Assembly (NCBI GenBank): GCA_030765065.1
Contig: CM060988.1
Span: 178,353,065 to 178,417,064, forward strand
Direction of reading: 5' to 3'
Length of the DNA stretch: 64,000 nucleotides
From: Deroplatys truncata
Lineage: Eukaryota; Arthropoda; Insecta; Mantodea; Mantidae
Position 1 is the stretch's first letter. Every line of letters starts with the position of its first letter. The notes under the pieces are model-generated. The model searched no databases and was not told where the DNA came from. It saw nothing but the letters and a program-made list of their open reading frames with translations. This document shows, piece by piece, positions 10,584 through 21,779 of the stretch. The position numbers and the translations under genes are program-made.

Positions 10584-11871
10584 TGAGGGCAGTCCCAGAA
10601 GTATCCGACCTGACGTGTATATAGCGGTTATTTCAAAGAAATGACTATGGTAGAAAGTACCAACCTTATAAAGCTTAAGTTTGAAGTTTGACGATGCTAT
10701 GTTGTTTATTAATTGTTTGGCAGCTATTAATATTGAACGCTCTCAGCAAATTTGTAAACATCGATAACACTGGTCATCGCTATGTGATACAATGCTTTCA
10801 TTTGAAAGGTCTTAGTCCAACTAATATTAAAGCTGAGCTAGATTCTACTCTGGGGGAGTCTGCTCCTTCGTTTACACAGTAAAATATTTGGTGACAGAGT
10901 TTAAACGAGGCTGTACGAGCTGCCAAGACGAACTTTGCAGTGGTCGACCAAATGAGGTGACCACGCCAGACTTTGTGAAGAAAATCCACAAAATGGTATT
11001 GGATGACCGTCGACTGCAAGTGCGCGAGCTAGCAGACATCGCAGGCATTTCAAAAAGTGCTGTACATCGCATACTAACTGAAAATTACTCATGAGAAATC
11101 TGTGCGCAAGATGGGTGCTGCGTTTATTCGCAATGGAACAAAAGCAACGTCGTGAGAATGTTTCAGTCGAGTGTTTAGCGATGTTTCGCTGCAATAAAGT
11201 CGAGTTTTTGCGTCGATTCATAACCAGAGATGAAACACTGGTCTATTACTTAACACCTGAGACGAAGGAACAGTCAAAACAGTGGATTGAAAGGAGACAA
11301 TCAGCTCCAAAGAAGGCGAAAACAATTCCATCTGCAGGCAAGGTCATGGCGTTTTATGGAATGCACGTGGAATAATTCGCATTGAATATCTTCAAAAAGG
11401 AAAAGCAATCAATGGTGATTATTATGACGACTTATTGCAGCGTTTGAATGATGAAATCGAGAAAAAAGGCCGCATTTAGTGAAAAAGAGAGTTTTGATTT
11501 ATCAAGGCAATGCACCAGTTCACACATCCATTATCGCCATGGTCAAACTCAATTATTTAAGTTCCAATTGTTTACTCATGTAACCTATTTGCCAGATTTA
11601 GACCCCTCTAATTATTTTCTGTTTCCAAAGTTGAAGAAATGGCTTGGTGGTAAAATATTTGCCAACAATGAAGAGGTGGAGGGAGTCTGCAGTTGATAAC
11701 TATATTGCAGAACTCGATGGTTCTCACTATAAACAGGGTATCGAAGCTATTGAACATCGCTGGGAAAAGTGTATCGAGCTGAAAGGAAACTATGTAGACA
11801 AATAAAGATGTTTTTTTCCCAAAATTTTGTTGTTTTCTTTGTTAGATCGGCTACTTCTGAGACAGTCCTTG
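10584..11871 (+). mobile_element. mariner element bounded by TIRs (dead)
   Basis: The left end, TGAGGGCAGTCCCAGAAGTA, pairs with the inverted right end, CAAGGACTGTCTCAGAAGTA. Over the first 31 bases the two ends differ at about 8 positions. The flanking dinucleotide is TA on both sides (10582-10583 and 11872-11873), the expected mariner target duplication. The length of 1288 bp is normal for a full-length mariner. Confidence 0.85.
10800..11810 (+). pseudogene. mariner transposase pseudogene (DD34D type)
   Basis: The translation, in several frames, follows mariner transposase from the N-terminal domain to the C terminus. Landmarks are VTEFKRGCTSCQDEL, a second helix-turn-helix VRELADIAGISKSAVHRIL (about 11020-11080), RRFITRDETLVYY (first catalytic Asp), APKKAKTIPSAGKVMA, YQGNAPVHTS, PSNYFLFPKLKKWLGG, and EHRWEKCIELKGNYVDK at the end. 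The second catalytic Asp (normally QDN) is Gly, and the third (normally PSD) is Asn. Together with frameshifts near 10880, 11095 and 11370 and after 11470, this makes it catalytically dead. Confidence 0.85.
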
Positions 11872-12643
11872 TAGATGCATGGCTGAAGCAAGAATAATTC
11901 AATGTGATATTGATCTTACGAGAAATAGAACGCATGGTTTGGGAAGCCTGAAAGCATCCGAGTACCTTGCACAAAATACAGGACTAATATATCTCCAGAA
12001 GATTTACAATCGTTTGGTTTAAATGGCGCATATTACTTTCTTACTCCTCTAAGTAGGGGAAGTATTGTATTCCACCCAAAAATTCGATACCGAGATTTCA
12101 CCGGAAATACATGTTTTGAGATCCCCTGAATCCAAAAAAAGAATTTTTGGTAACATGTCCGTGTGTGTGTCTGTCTGTGAACAGCATAACTCAGAAACGA
12201 ACAGTCGGATAAGCACCAAACTTGGTATTTAGGTTCAGTATCTTTCAGAGATGCAACACGAAGGTTTTCAAGAAAATCCCACAACCCAGATTACCATTTA
12301 CATGGAACATTTTTCGAAAACTTTAATTTTCTCAAAAATGGCTCTAACGATTTTAATTAAAATATCATATGTTTAAGATATTTTCATGACAAATGAAATC
12401 TATATCTTGAATTTTCTGTGAGGTCTCCAAAAGTATTCTTCATTGTGAACGACTTTTGCATAACCGGTAAACCATAAGAGACAGACAAAATTTTACTATA
12501 CAAAAAATGTAGATCGCGTTAAAATACACAACTTATATCATATACATTTTTTTTGTTGAGTGAACCGTTTTCGAGATATTGCTTGTTATTTCCTTAAATT
12601 TTCCAATATTTGTACTTTTTCTCAAATTCGTTATTCATTTTTT

Positions 12644-13404
12644 ACTTTCTCTACTACGTATAGTAAGTAGGGGAAGTATTGCATTCCACCCAAAAATTCG
12701 ATACCGAGATTTCACCGGAAATACATGTTTTGAGACCTCCTGAATCCAAAAAAAGCATTTTTGGAAACATGTCCGTGTGTGTGTCTGTGTGTGTGTGTGT
12801 GTCTGTGAACAGCATAACTCAAAAACGAACAGTCGGATAAGCACCAAACTTGGTATTTAGGTTCAGTATCTTCCAGGGATGCGACACGAAGGTTTCAAGA
12901 AAATCCCCCACCCCAGACTACCTTTACATGGAACATTTTTCAAAAATTTTAATTTTCTCAAAAATGGCTAACGATTTTGATGAAAATATCATATGTTTAA
13001 GATAATGTCATGTGAAATGAAATGTATATCTCGAATTTTCTGGGAATGTCTCCAAAAGTATTCTTCACTGTGAACGACTTTTGCATAACTGTTAAACCAT
13101 ACGAGATAGACAAAATGTTACTACACAAAAAATGTAGATCGCGTTAAAATACACAACTTATGTCATATACATTTCTTTTGTAGAGTGAACCGTTTTCGAG
13201 ATATTGCTTGTTATTTCTTTAAATTTTCCAATACTTATACTTTTTCTCAAATTCGTTTTTCATTTTTACTTTCTCTACTACGTATAGTAAGTAGGGGAAG
13301 TATTGCATTCCACCCAAAAATTCGATACCGAGATTTCACCGGAAATACATGTTTTGAGACCTCCTGAATCCAAAAAAAGCATTTTTGGAAACATGTCCGT
13401 GTGT

Positions 13405-13436
<32 letters not shown>

Positions 13437-14379
13437 CTGTGTGTGTGTCTGTGAACAGCATAACTAAAAACCGAACAGTCGGATAAACACCAAACTTGGT
13501 ATTTAGGTTCAGTATCTTCCAGAGATGCGACACGAAGCTTTTCAAGAAAATCCCCCCACCCCAGACTACCCTTTACATGGAACATTTTTCGAAAATTTTA
13601 ATTTTCTCAAAAATGGCTCTAACGATTTTGATTAAAATATCATATGTTTAAGATAATGTCATGCGAAATGAAATGTATATCTCGAATTTTCTGGGAATGT
13701 CTCCAAAAGTATTCTTCATTGTGAACGACTTTTGCATAACTGGTAAACCATAAGAGATAGACAAAATTGTACTACACAAAAAATGTAGATCTCGTTAAAA
13801 TACACAACTTATGTCATATACATTTCTTTTGTTGAGTGAACCGTTTTCGAGATATTGCTTGTTATTCCCTTAAATTTTCCAATACTTATACTTTTTCTCA
13901 AATTCGTTATTCATTTTTTTATGTCCTGGACTTGCAAAGAGAATGGAATGCGCCGCATAGCAACCAGCGTTAAAATATTTGACCATCGCTTAAAAGCTAC
14001 CATATTCCCCTTGCATCTACAGAAAGTTAGCAATAAGATTGACATCTCGATATCTCGATTAACATAAAGCATATGGAGAATAGGCGTTTGTAAAAATAGA
14101 TTGTACAAGAGTAGAGAAAGCCATGTGAGTGTAACACATCAGATTTTTTTTGTCCTGGACATCCAAAGAGAATGGAATGCGCCACATAGCAACCAGCGTT
14201 AAAATATTTGACTATCGCTTAAAAGCTACCATATTCCCCTTGCATCTACATGAATATTACCAATAAGATTGACATCTCGATATCTCGATTAACATGAAGC
14301 ATATGGAGAATAAGCGTTTGTAAAATCAGATTGTACAAGAGTAGAGAAAGTCATGTGAGTGTAACACATCAGATTTTTT
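12644..14379 (-). mobile_element. HINE-like repeat, middle of the nest
   Basis: The 3' part is 12644-13267 and the 5' part 14150-14379. It is inserted in the outer copy's T-tract and itself interrupted at the same internal position. The microsatellite lies at 12774-12808. Confidence 0.85.
13268..14149 (-). mobile_element. HINE-like repeat, innermost copy of the nest
   Basis: This is an uninterrupted copy of about 880 bp. The microsatellite at 13397-13455 (GT and CTGT units) is among the longest in the window. The ORF at 13247-13585 is a repeat artefact. Confidence 0.9.
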
Positions 14380-14639
14380 ATGTCCTGGACATGCAAAGAG
14401 AATGGAATGCGCCACATAGCAACCAGCGATAAAATATTTGACTATCGCTTAAAAACTAGCATATTCCCCTTGCATCTACAAGAAAATTACAAATAAGATT
14501 GACATCTCGATATCTCGATTAATATGAAGCATATGGAGAATAGGCGTTTGTAAAAATAGATTGTACAAGAGTAGAGAAAGTCATGTGAGTGTAACACATC
14601 AGATTTTTATATATAAATTGCGTATTTCGAGTGATTGTA

Positions 14640-16860
14640 ATGATTTAACATTTATACGCGATTATGGAAAATTAATATATAACTTACAAGGATCGGTGAA
14701 TCTGTTGAATGAGTTGACAAACGAATTATGATATGAAAATATCATCTCAGAATACCAAATCAAAGGCCTTATGGGAAACATCGAAGACGAGTGAAAATAG
14801 TACTAGATAATAAAACAATAGAACAGGTCTCCTCTTTCAATTACGTGGTATGTCATATAAGTACTGAACGAATGAATGACGACCTAGAAACGAACATTGT
14901 AAAACGCAACAAACTGAATGAATGTATTAAGAAACATTTTGGAAGGAGTATTATGAGAACGGGAATAAAACAGAGCAATGGTGTGCTAAACCTAAGGACG
15001 AGATGGGCAAAGTAACACAACAAATGAACTAATTAGTGGAAGTAGATGAAGGTGCGGGAGCATGCTGCGAGAGGTTTCTTACACGTACACAGAAAGCTGG
15101 ACGTCACATGGCGTGAGTGTAGCGAGCCTATAGTGCCAAATGGGTCTGGTCCCGCAACACGGGGCAGTTGACGAAACAGGTCAAGACGGTGTGTGGCAAT
15201 TAACGAGCTGTTACGGTGCACTGTGGTGGTGTTCTTCATTGCAACGTAGCCCGTAGACACCATTTGGATGACTTCACACGGGGAAGAATCATCGGAAACT
15301 GGAAGAAGGGCGAAGTGTGGCGAGTGTTGCTCGGGAGTATGGAATTGCTCACAGCATTGTTTCACGTGCATGGGGAACCTTCCAAACCACAGGCACTGCT
15401 GTCCCAAGGAGAGGTGGTGGTCGACCATGTTCAACTACAGCAACAGATGACCGCTACATTGTGCAAGAGGCAAGAGGGGATGCACGCCAATCAGCGGGTG
15501 CAATTTCAACCACATTTAGCAGGACAGCTAGGCACGCAATCTCACGATACGCAGTGGTACTGTGACTACACACAGGTGGTCTCTTTGCCTGACGGCCAGT
15601 ACGTTGTGTTCCATTGACATTCGCACATCGGTGGTACCGTTTGTGATGGTCCCGAGGGCATCGAAATTGGACCAACAAGGAACGGGGTCGCGTGCTCTTC
15701 TCGGATGAGAGTAGATTCAGTCTAAGTAGTGATTCTCGACGTACGCTCATCTGGCGAGAGGTAGGAACACGTAATGAACCCACAAATATCCTTGAGCATG
15801 ATCGTTTTGGTGGTCCGAGTGTTATGGATTGGGGAGGCATAATATTGCATGGGCGCACCGAATTCCAAATCTTTGGACACGGTGCGCTCACTGGTCAACG
15901 TTGTTGTGATACTGTACTCCTTCCCCTTGTATGCCTTTTCAGGGGTGCAGTCGGCCCTGACTTCATTTTTATGGATGACAATGCGCGACGGAGAGGATAT
16001 TCGGCGAATGGACCTGCCTGCACATTCCCTCGATTTAAATCCCATCGATGCTTGGGGGAGACGAATTGGAGCACATCCACATGCACCAACGACCATCCAA
16101 CAGTTAAGAACAGTGCAGGTGGAGGAATGGGACGCCCTACCACAAGAACTCCTTACCAACATTGTGGCCAGAGGTGGGAGCACGATGCAGATCATGCATT
16201 GCTGTCCGTGGTGATCATACACCCTTTTAAGCACCATGTATCTGTTTCTGCAAATCTAGAGAGCCATCATATGTTGTATTGACTTTAGTGTAGCTTATGG
16301 TCTATGAATAAAAGTGGCATTCCTGTTCATCCCACTGCATATTTCGTTTAGTTGCCTACTGTAGCAGTTCCCTCTATGTATGATTCAAGTTTCTTCGAGC
16401 TATGTTACTTGGCAGTGTCACAGCATGCGAAGATTACTGTCGTCCTTAGCTTTTGCATACCAGAGTATAATATAGTATCCAAGCCAGCCCTAAGATATGG
16501 AAGTGAATCTTGGACGCTGAGAAGCTGGGATAAACGCCGCTTAGAAGCAACACAAATGTATTTTATGCGTTATCTGGTGGAGAAGACGAGAAGAGAAAGA
16601 GTTAGAAACCAAGACATAAGAACACAGTTGGAGGTCGAGAATATAGTAGACGAAATATGTAACTACCAGAAGCAATGGAATGTTTATGAGAATGTCACCT
16701 TGTAGATTTGCTAAGCTAGCAGTGTATTATAAACCTAAGGGAACTAGAGACTTGGGACGACCACGAAGAGGATGGAGTGAACAACACAACTGACATTGAA
16801 CATTAGCCTCGTAACAGGTCATTGGCCTAAACCTTGGAAGGAAGAAGAAGAAGATTAATT
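14640..16860 (+). pseudogene. non-LTR retrotransposon (LINE) C-terminal remnant, split
   Basis: Two blocks belong to the same kind of protein, the region after the reverse transcriptase domain. Block 1 (about 14660-15015) includes IVLDNKTIEQVSSFNYV and MNDDLETNIVKRNKLNECIK. Block 2 (about 16465-16800) includes KPALRYGSESWTLRSWDKRR, QMYFMRYLVEKTRRERVRNQ and EVENIVDEICNYQKQWN, then decays through stops into a GTRDLGRPRRGWSEQ-like end. Such strings are a familiar tail of insect LINE polyproteins. The 1.4 kb between the blocks holds a Tc1-like relic. No endonuclease or catalytic RT motif remains. Confidence 0.7.
15130..16320 (+). pseudogene. Tc1-like transposase relic (DD34E group)
   Basis: The helix-turn-helix region (about 15265-15480) reads SVAREYGIAHSIVSRAWGTF then a GRP-containing hinge. 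The catalytic core follows: VLFSDESRFSLSSDSRRTLI at 15690-15750 (first Asp), FGGPSVMDWGGI, FIFMDDNAR at about 15962-15990 (second Asp), then in another frame RRMDLPAHSLDLNPID at 16005-16052 and TTIQQLRTVQVEEWDALPQE. The usual NPIEH.W is shortened to NPIDAW by a small deletion, which removes the catalytic Glu. At least three frameshifts are present. It lies between the two LINE blocks. TIRs were not identified. Confidence 0.8.
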
Positions 16861-16978
16861 CAGATTGAAAAGTACTTCACAGGTTATTGCCGCTCAGAAG
16901 GAATCCTCCCAGCGTCTACATTGTCTTCCAAAATTTCTAGTACAAACTGTTCTGTATTGCAAGGCCTGTTTTGTCAAT

Positions 16979-17796
16979 TTTTACCTTCTCTACTACGTTA
17001 AGTAAGTAGGGGAAGTATTGTAATCCAACCAAACATTCGATACCAAGGAGGTTTCACCTGAAATATATGTTTTGAGACCCCCTAAAAAAAGCATTTTTGG
17101 AAACATGTCCGTGTGTGTGTCTGTGTGTGTATCTGTGAACAGCATAACTCAGAAACGAACAGTCGGATAAACCACAAGCTTTGTATTTAGGTTCAGTATC
17201 TTCCAAAGATGCGACACGAAGGTTTTCAAAAAATTCCCCCCACCCAGATTACCCTTTACATGGAACATTTAACGAAAATTTTAATTTTCTCGAAAACGGC
17301 TCTAACGATTTTGATTAAAATATCATATGTTTAAGATATTTTCATGACAAATCTCGAATTTTCTGGGAATGTCTCCAAAAGTATTCTTCATTGTAAACGA
17401 CTTTTGCATAACTGATAAACCATAAGAGATAGACAAGCTTTTACTACATAAAAATGTAGATCGCGTTAAAATACAAAATTTATGTCATATACGTTTTTGT
17501 TGTTGAGTGAACCATTTTCAAGATATTGCTTGTTATTTCCTTAAATTTTCCAATACTTATACTTTTGCTCAAATGCGTTATTCATTTTTTTTGTTCTGGT
17601 AATGCAAAGAGAATGGAATACCCCACATAGCAACCAGCTCTTAAAACATTTGACTATCGCTTAAAGCCTAGCAATTCCCCTTGCATCTACAAGAAAATTA
17701 GCAATAAGGTTAACATGAAGCATATGGAGAATAAGCGTCTGTAAAAAGAGTTTGTACAAGAGTAGAGAAAGTCATGTGAGTGTAACACATCCGACT
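16979..17796 (-). mobile_element. HINE-like repeat, full-length
   Basis: The 3' end is at 16979, the microsatellite at 17108-17135, the T-tract at about 17584-17592, and the 5' end TGTAACACATCCGA at 17781-17794. It inserted just upstream of the next mariner relic. Confidence 0.85.
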
Positions 17797-19560
17797 TTTC
17801 TTAGTGCTGAATTTCGTGAACGACGATCAAGAACTGCTGTTACTAGTGAAGATATTGCCGCTGCTCGAGAAATGCTTGAAGAAGATCGACGGACATTCTA
17901 TGAAATTATTCGGGCGACATTGGGATTCGTATGACTCAAATCCAAAACATTTTACAGCAACGGTTAGACATGAGAACTCTTTGTTAGCAATGAATTCCAC
18001 ATAAACAACTCCCAATCAAAAACAACAACGCATTGATTGGAGCAAAAAAATACTCTAGAATAATTCCAAGGTGGACTTCAAATTTGGTTTGAAATATCAT
18101 TACTGGTGATGAATCATGCAGTTATTGCTATGATCCTGAAAAGAGAAGTTAAACGGCTCAATGGGTCTTTAGAACAGAACCTAAGCCTACAAAATTCCGA
18201 CGAATTTGCAGTGCTAGTAAGAAGATGGTTGCTAGTTTTTTTTTTCTAAAACGGCCCATATTGCTACTATAGCATTAGAAGGCAGACGTACCGTTAATGC
18301 CGATTAGTACAAAGCGTCTACTTAGCGCAAATTTACTTTCTCTACTACGTATGGTAAGTAGGGGAAGTATTGTATTCCACCCAAAAATTCGATACTGAGA
18401 TTTCACCGGAAATATATGTTTTGAGATTCACTGAATCCAAAAAAAACACATTTTTGGAAACATGTACGTGTGTGTGTGTATGTGTGTTTGTACAGCATAA
18501 CTCAGAAACGAGCAGTCGGATAAACACCAAACTTGGTATTTAAGGTTCAGTATCTTCCAGAGATGCGACACGAAGGTTTTCAAGAAAATTCCCCCACCCC
18601 AGATCACCCTTTACATGGAACATTTTTTGAAAATTTTAATTATCTCCAAATTGATTAACGATTTTGATTAGAATATCATATTTAAGATACTTTCATGACA
18701 AATAAAATGTATATCTTGAATTTTCTGGGAATGTCTCCAAAAGTATTCATTGTGAACAACGTTTGCATAACTGATATATCATAACAGATAGACAAACGTT
18801 TACTACATAAAAATGTAGATCTCGTTAAAATACACAACTTATGTCATATACATTTTTGTTGTTGAGTGAACGATTTTCAAGATATTGCTTGTTATTCCCT
18901 TAAATTTTCCAATACTTATACTTTTTCTCAAATTCGTTATTCAATTTTTTTTGTCCTGGTAATGCAAAGAGAATGGAATACCCCATATAGCAACCAGCTT
19001 TTAAAATATTTGACTATCGCTTAAAACCCACCAATTCCCCTTGCACCTACAAGAAAATTAACAATAAGATTAACATCTCGATATCTCGATTAACATGAAG
19101 CATATGGAGAATAAGCGTTTGTAAAAATAGTTTGTACAAGAGTAGAAAAAGTCGTGCGAGTGTAACACATCAGATTATTTTTTAAATTTCTTCAAAAACG
19201 CAAAAGGAAAAATAAAGCTACATCATGACAATGCATCGTTGCATACTGCAACCTTAGCAACAATCTGAATCCCCTAAAAGCCAGCACCATGGAAACCTCC
19301 ACCATACAGCCCTGACCTAGCACCTCGTGATTTCTTTTTGTATGCAAAAATTAAAGATAGCATGCCTGGAATGACTTTTTCGTCATCAGATGAAGCAAGG
19401 AACATTATAGAAACTTGGTTTCTGAAGTATCTCAGAAAGAGTGACATCATTGCTTTGAGGGCCGGTTTCATCGAATAGAAAAATATACTGATGTTAAAGG
19501 GGAATATTTTGAAAAACAATAACAAGGCGCAAACTCAAGATAGTGGCAAGTGAATCTTTA
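17797..19560 (+). pseudogene. mariner-superfamily transposase relic, split by a HINE-like copy
   Basis: Before the insertion (17797-18333) the frames give IDWSKKI, an ITGDES-type block with CYDPEK (first Asp), AQWVFRTEPKPTKFRR, and FFSKTGHIATIALEGRRTVN. After it (19179-19560) they give KLHHDNASLHTATLATI (second Asp) and PPPYSPDLAPRDFFLYAKIK (third Asp), then MTFSSSDEARNIIETW. The reading SVYLAQI|FQKL would be continuous if 18334-19178 were removed. Spacing between the second and third Asp is about 34 residues, fitting DD34D, but stops occur in between. No TIRs found. Confidence 0.75.
18334..19178 (-). mobile_element. HINE-like repeat inside the mariner relic
   Basis: This is a complete copy of about 845 bp inserted in a short T-tract (GCGCAAATTT) of the transposase frame. 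The microsatellite is at 18468-18488. Confidence 0.85.
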
Positions 19561-19701
19561 AAATTTATTTTCTAAGAAATAAAATGTTCCGAACTTTTCA
19601 GCACATTAAGTGTCCCCCACAATGCAGTTTTTCACCAATCCTGAAATGTACAAGCTAGGCATGCAACACATATAAAAAGAGATTCAAAGAGCCGTTTTTT
19701 C

Positions 19702-20499
19702 CTTTCTCTACTACGTATAGTAAAATCTCTATACCAAAACACGTTTTGAGGTGCCCTGTATCCAAATAAAGCACTTTTGGAAACATGTCCAATCATGTCG
19801 TGTGTGTGTGTGTGTGTGTGGTCTATGTCAGCTGCATAACTCGGCAACGAAAAGTCAGATAAATACCAAACTTGGTTTTTGAGTTTAGTATCTTCCAGGG
19901 ATACGACACAAAGATTTTAAAGAAATTCCCCCTACCCCAGGCTACCTTTTACATGGAATATTTTTCAAACATTTTGATTTTCTAAAAAATGGCCCTAATG
20001 ATTTTGATTAAAATGTCATACGTTTAAGATACTTTCATGGAAAATGAAATGTATATCTTGAATTTTCTAGGAATGTCCCCAAAAGTCCTCTTCATTCTGA
20101 ATGACTTTCGCGTAACTGGTAAACCGTAAGAGATACACAAAAGTTTACTGGATAAAAATTTAGATGTTAAAACGTACAATTTATGTCATACAGATTTTTT
20201 TGCCAAGTGAACTATTTTCGAGATAGGCATTCGTTATTGGTTTTTTATTTATTTATTTATTTTTATCTCCTGGATATACAAAGAGAATGGAATGCTCCGC
20301 TTAGGAACCACCCGTTAAAAGATTTGATTATCGCTTAAAGCCTACCATATTCCCCTTGCACCTACAGGAAAATTAGCAATAAGATAGTTTCTACAAATGG
20401 TTATCTCGATTAACCTGAAGTAGTTGGAGAGTAAGCGTTTGTAAAATTAGTTTGTACAAGAGTATAGAGAGTCATGTGAGTGCAATGCATCATATTTTT
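19702..20499 (-). mobile_element. HINE-like repeat, diverged
   Basis: The 3' end is CTTTCTCTACTACGTATAG at 19702, with a deletion straight after the hairpin. The microsatellite is at 19799-19821, the T-tract region contains ATTTATTTATTTATTT, and the 5' end lies near 20499 (GTGCAATGCATCATA). Confidence 0.8.
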
Positions 20500-20606
20500 A
20501 ACATATGTAAATTGTTGCCACATAATATTGTATAAATTCTAAGTAAGTGAAATTTTGGGAGCATTCTTCTGAGGAACAGAAGAAAAAAATGTTTTTGTCT
20601 ACTATA

Positions 20607-21470
20607 TGAGGCAGTATTTTTAACACTTAAATGATTTCAATCTAATTATGTAATATAACATTTAATAACAGCCCGCCTTAAAGCAATACGTGTATAATAT
20701 AGTGTATAAAATGTGTTTAACAGTCACTGTATTATGTTTATATTATTGTGTTCATGTATAATAATGTTATGTGAATGTATTACGTAGTTTAACAATGTAG
20801 GAGCTGTGAGAATAGAGGTCGAATGTTGCTAACAATGAGGTAACCTTGAGGCAATAAAGAATTGGAAAGTTTAATAATGCTACTAGTAATTCTTGGAACA
20901 ATAATGTAATATTTAAAACAGGTTATAAATAGCCAATTAAAAACTAGAAAGGTGAAAGTTAAATAAAGGTATTCTATTGGAGTAGGATTAGCCAATCAGA
21001 GACTAGAAATAGAGAAATTTACAAATTTAGGCGGTAAACGCCAGTCGCTAGTAGACAGCGTTCCAAACGTTTTCAGTGTGAGACATATAAAATTCATTAC
21101 GACGAGAATATTATAAAGTTTACGTGTTAAAAGCGCAATTAATAAATAATCTCATAGCTCTCTGTATCAGTGAAGTGTTATTTAATCGTGTGAAGGATTA
21201 ATAAAAGGAGTGATGTAAAAATTATAATTTCTGTAAGCCTACATTCTTTAGCCGCATCACACCCTGTTAAGAGATGCATGTTTCTACAAATGAATACTGA
21301 CGCAGCCGAGGTAAACATAAATATATATAATATTTAATGAATCATAAAAATACAGAGTTGATTCCTAAACGCTGGGGCGAAGGCCCCCGGAAAATGAACG
21401 TTGGGGCAAGGGCCACCGGGAACTTTGTACCATACGTGGGGCAGTTACTTCATCAAGTTTGGCTCCCCAA
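20607..21470 (+). repeat. LTR-like repeat family 1, copy A
   Basis: It begins TGAGGCAGTATTTTTAACAC. Landmarks are TAACAGCCCGCCTTAAAGCA, GGAGCTGTGAGAATA, GCCAATCAGAGACT (CCAAT-box-like, about 20991), AGGATTAATAAAAGGAG, GACGCAGCCGAGG, and CATACGTGGGGCAGTTACTTCA at the end. Other copies of the family have TG...CA ends with 4-bp duplications, so this is probably a solo LTR. The ORF at 21337-21648 partly covers its end and is unconvincing. The right boundary is uncertain. Confidence 0.6.
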
Positions 21471-21779
21471 CAGTAGAACTACAATACAACCTACTTCAAA
21501 TTGGCTTTCCAACAGTGAGGCCTTCAACCTTCTCATATATTTAAACAAATATGGAGAAAAGGCAGATTTGAGCTTCTTAGCAGCTAAAGTCAGGAAAAAT
21601 GTTTATTGTACCAGCTTAAAAAAATTGCCGCGAGGGCATGTTATATAATTAATAATAATTATATAAACAATAATTAATAATTGTTAAATAATTTGCACCA
21701 ACTTTATACTCGGTTATAAGATAGTTTTCTAAGCAAACGGTTGCCATTTGAAAACAGTTGCTAAGAATCACATATTTTC

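Larger units (their letters stand above)
12033..14609 (-). mobile_element. HINE-like repeat, outermost of a three-level nest
   Basis: The 3' part is 12033-12643 and the 5' part 14380-14609. They are separated by two further complete copies, and all junctions lie in the T-tract between TTATTCATTTTTT and ATGTCCTGGAC. Its terminal sequence is the most diverged of the three (TTACTTTCTTACTCCTC), consistent with it being the oldest. Confidence 0.85.

Noticed and set aside
13247-13585. 112-codon minus-strand ORF (MFHVKGSLGWGDFLEKLRVA...)
   Set aside because: It coincides with the 3' part of the HINE-like repeat, includes the microsatellite, and its downstream frame changes with microsatellite length in other copies. 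Treated as a repeat artefact, not a gene.
15033-15434. 133-codon minus-strand ORF opposite the Tc1 relic
   Set aside because: It is a shadow of the plus-strand transposase frames, which carry the recognisable DDE motifs.
15722-16237. 171-codon minus-strand ORF
   Set aside because: Same reason: antisense to the Tc1-like catalytic core.
21337-21648. gag-like ORF after LTR copy A
   Set aside because: The ORF overlaps the end of the LTR, has no zinc knuckle or capsid motif, and stops after 103 codons.
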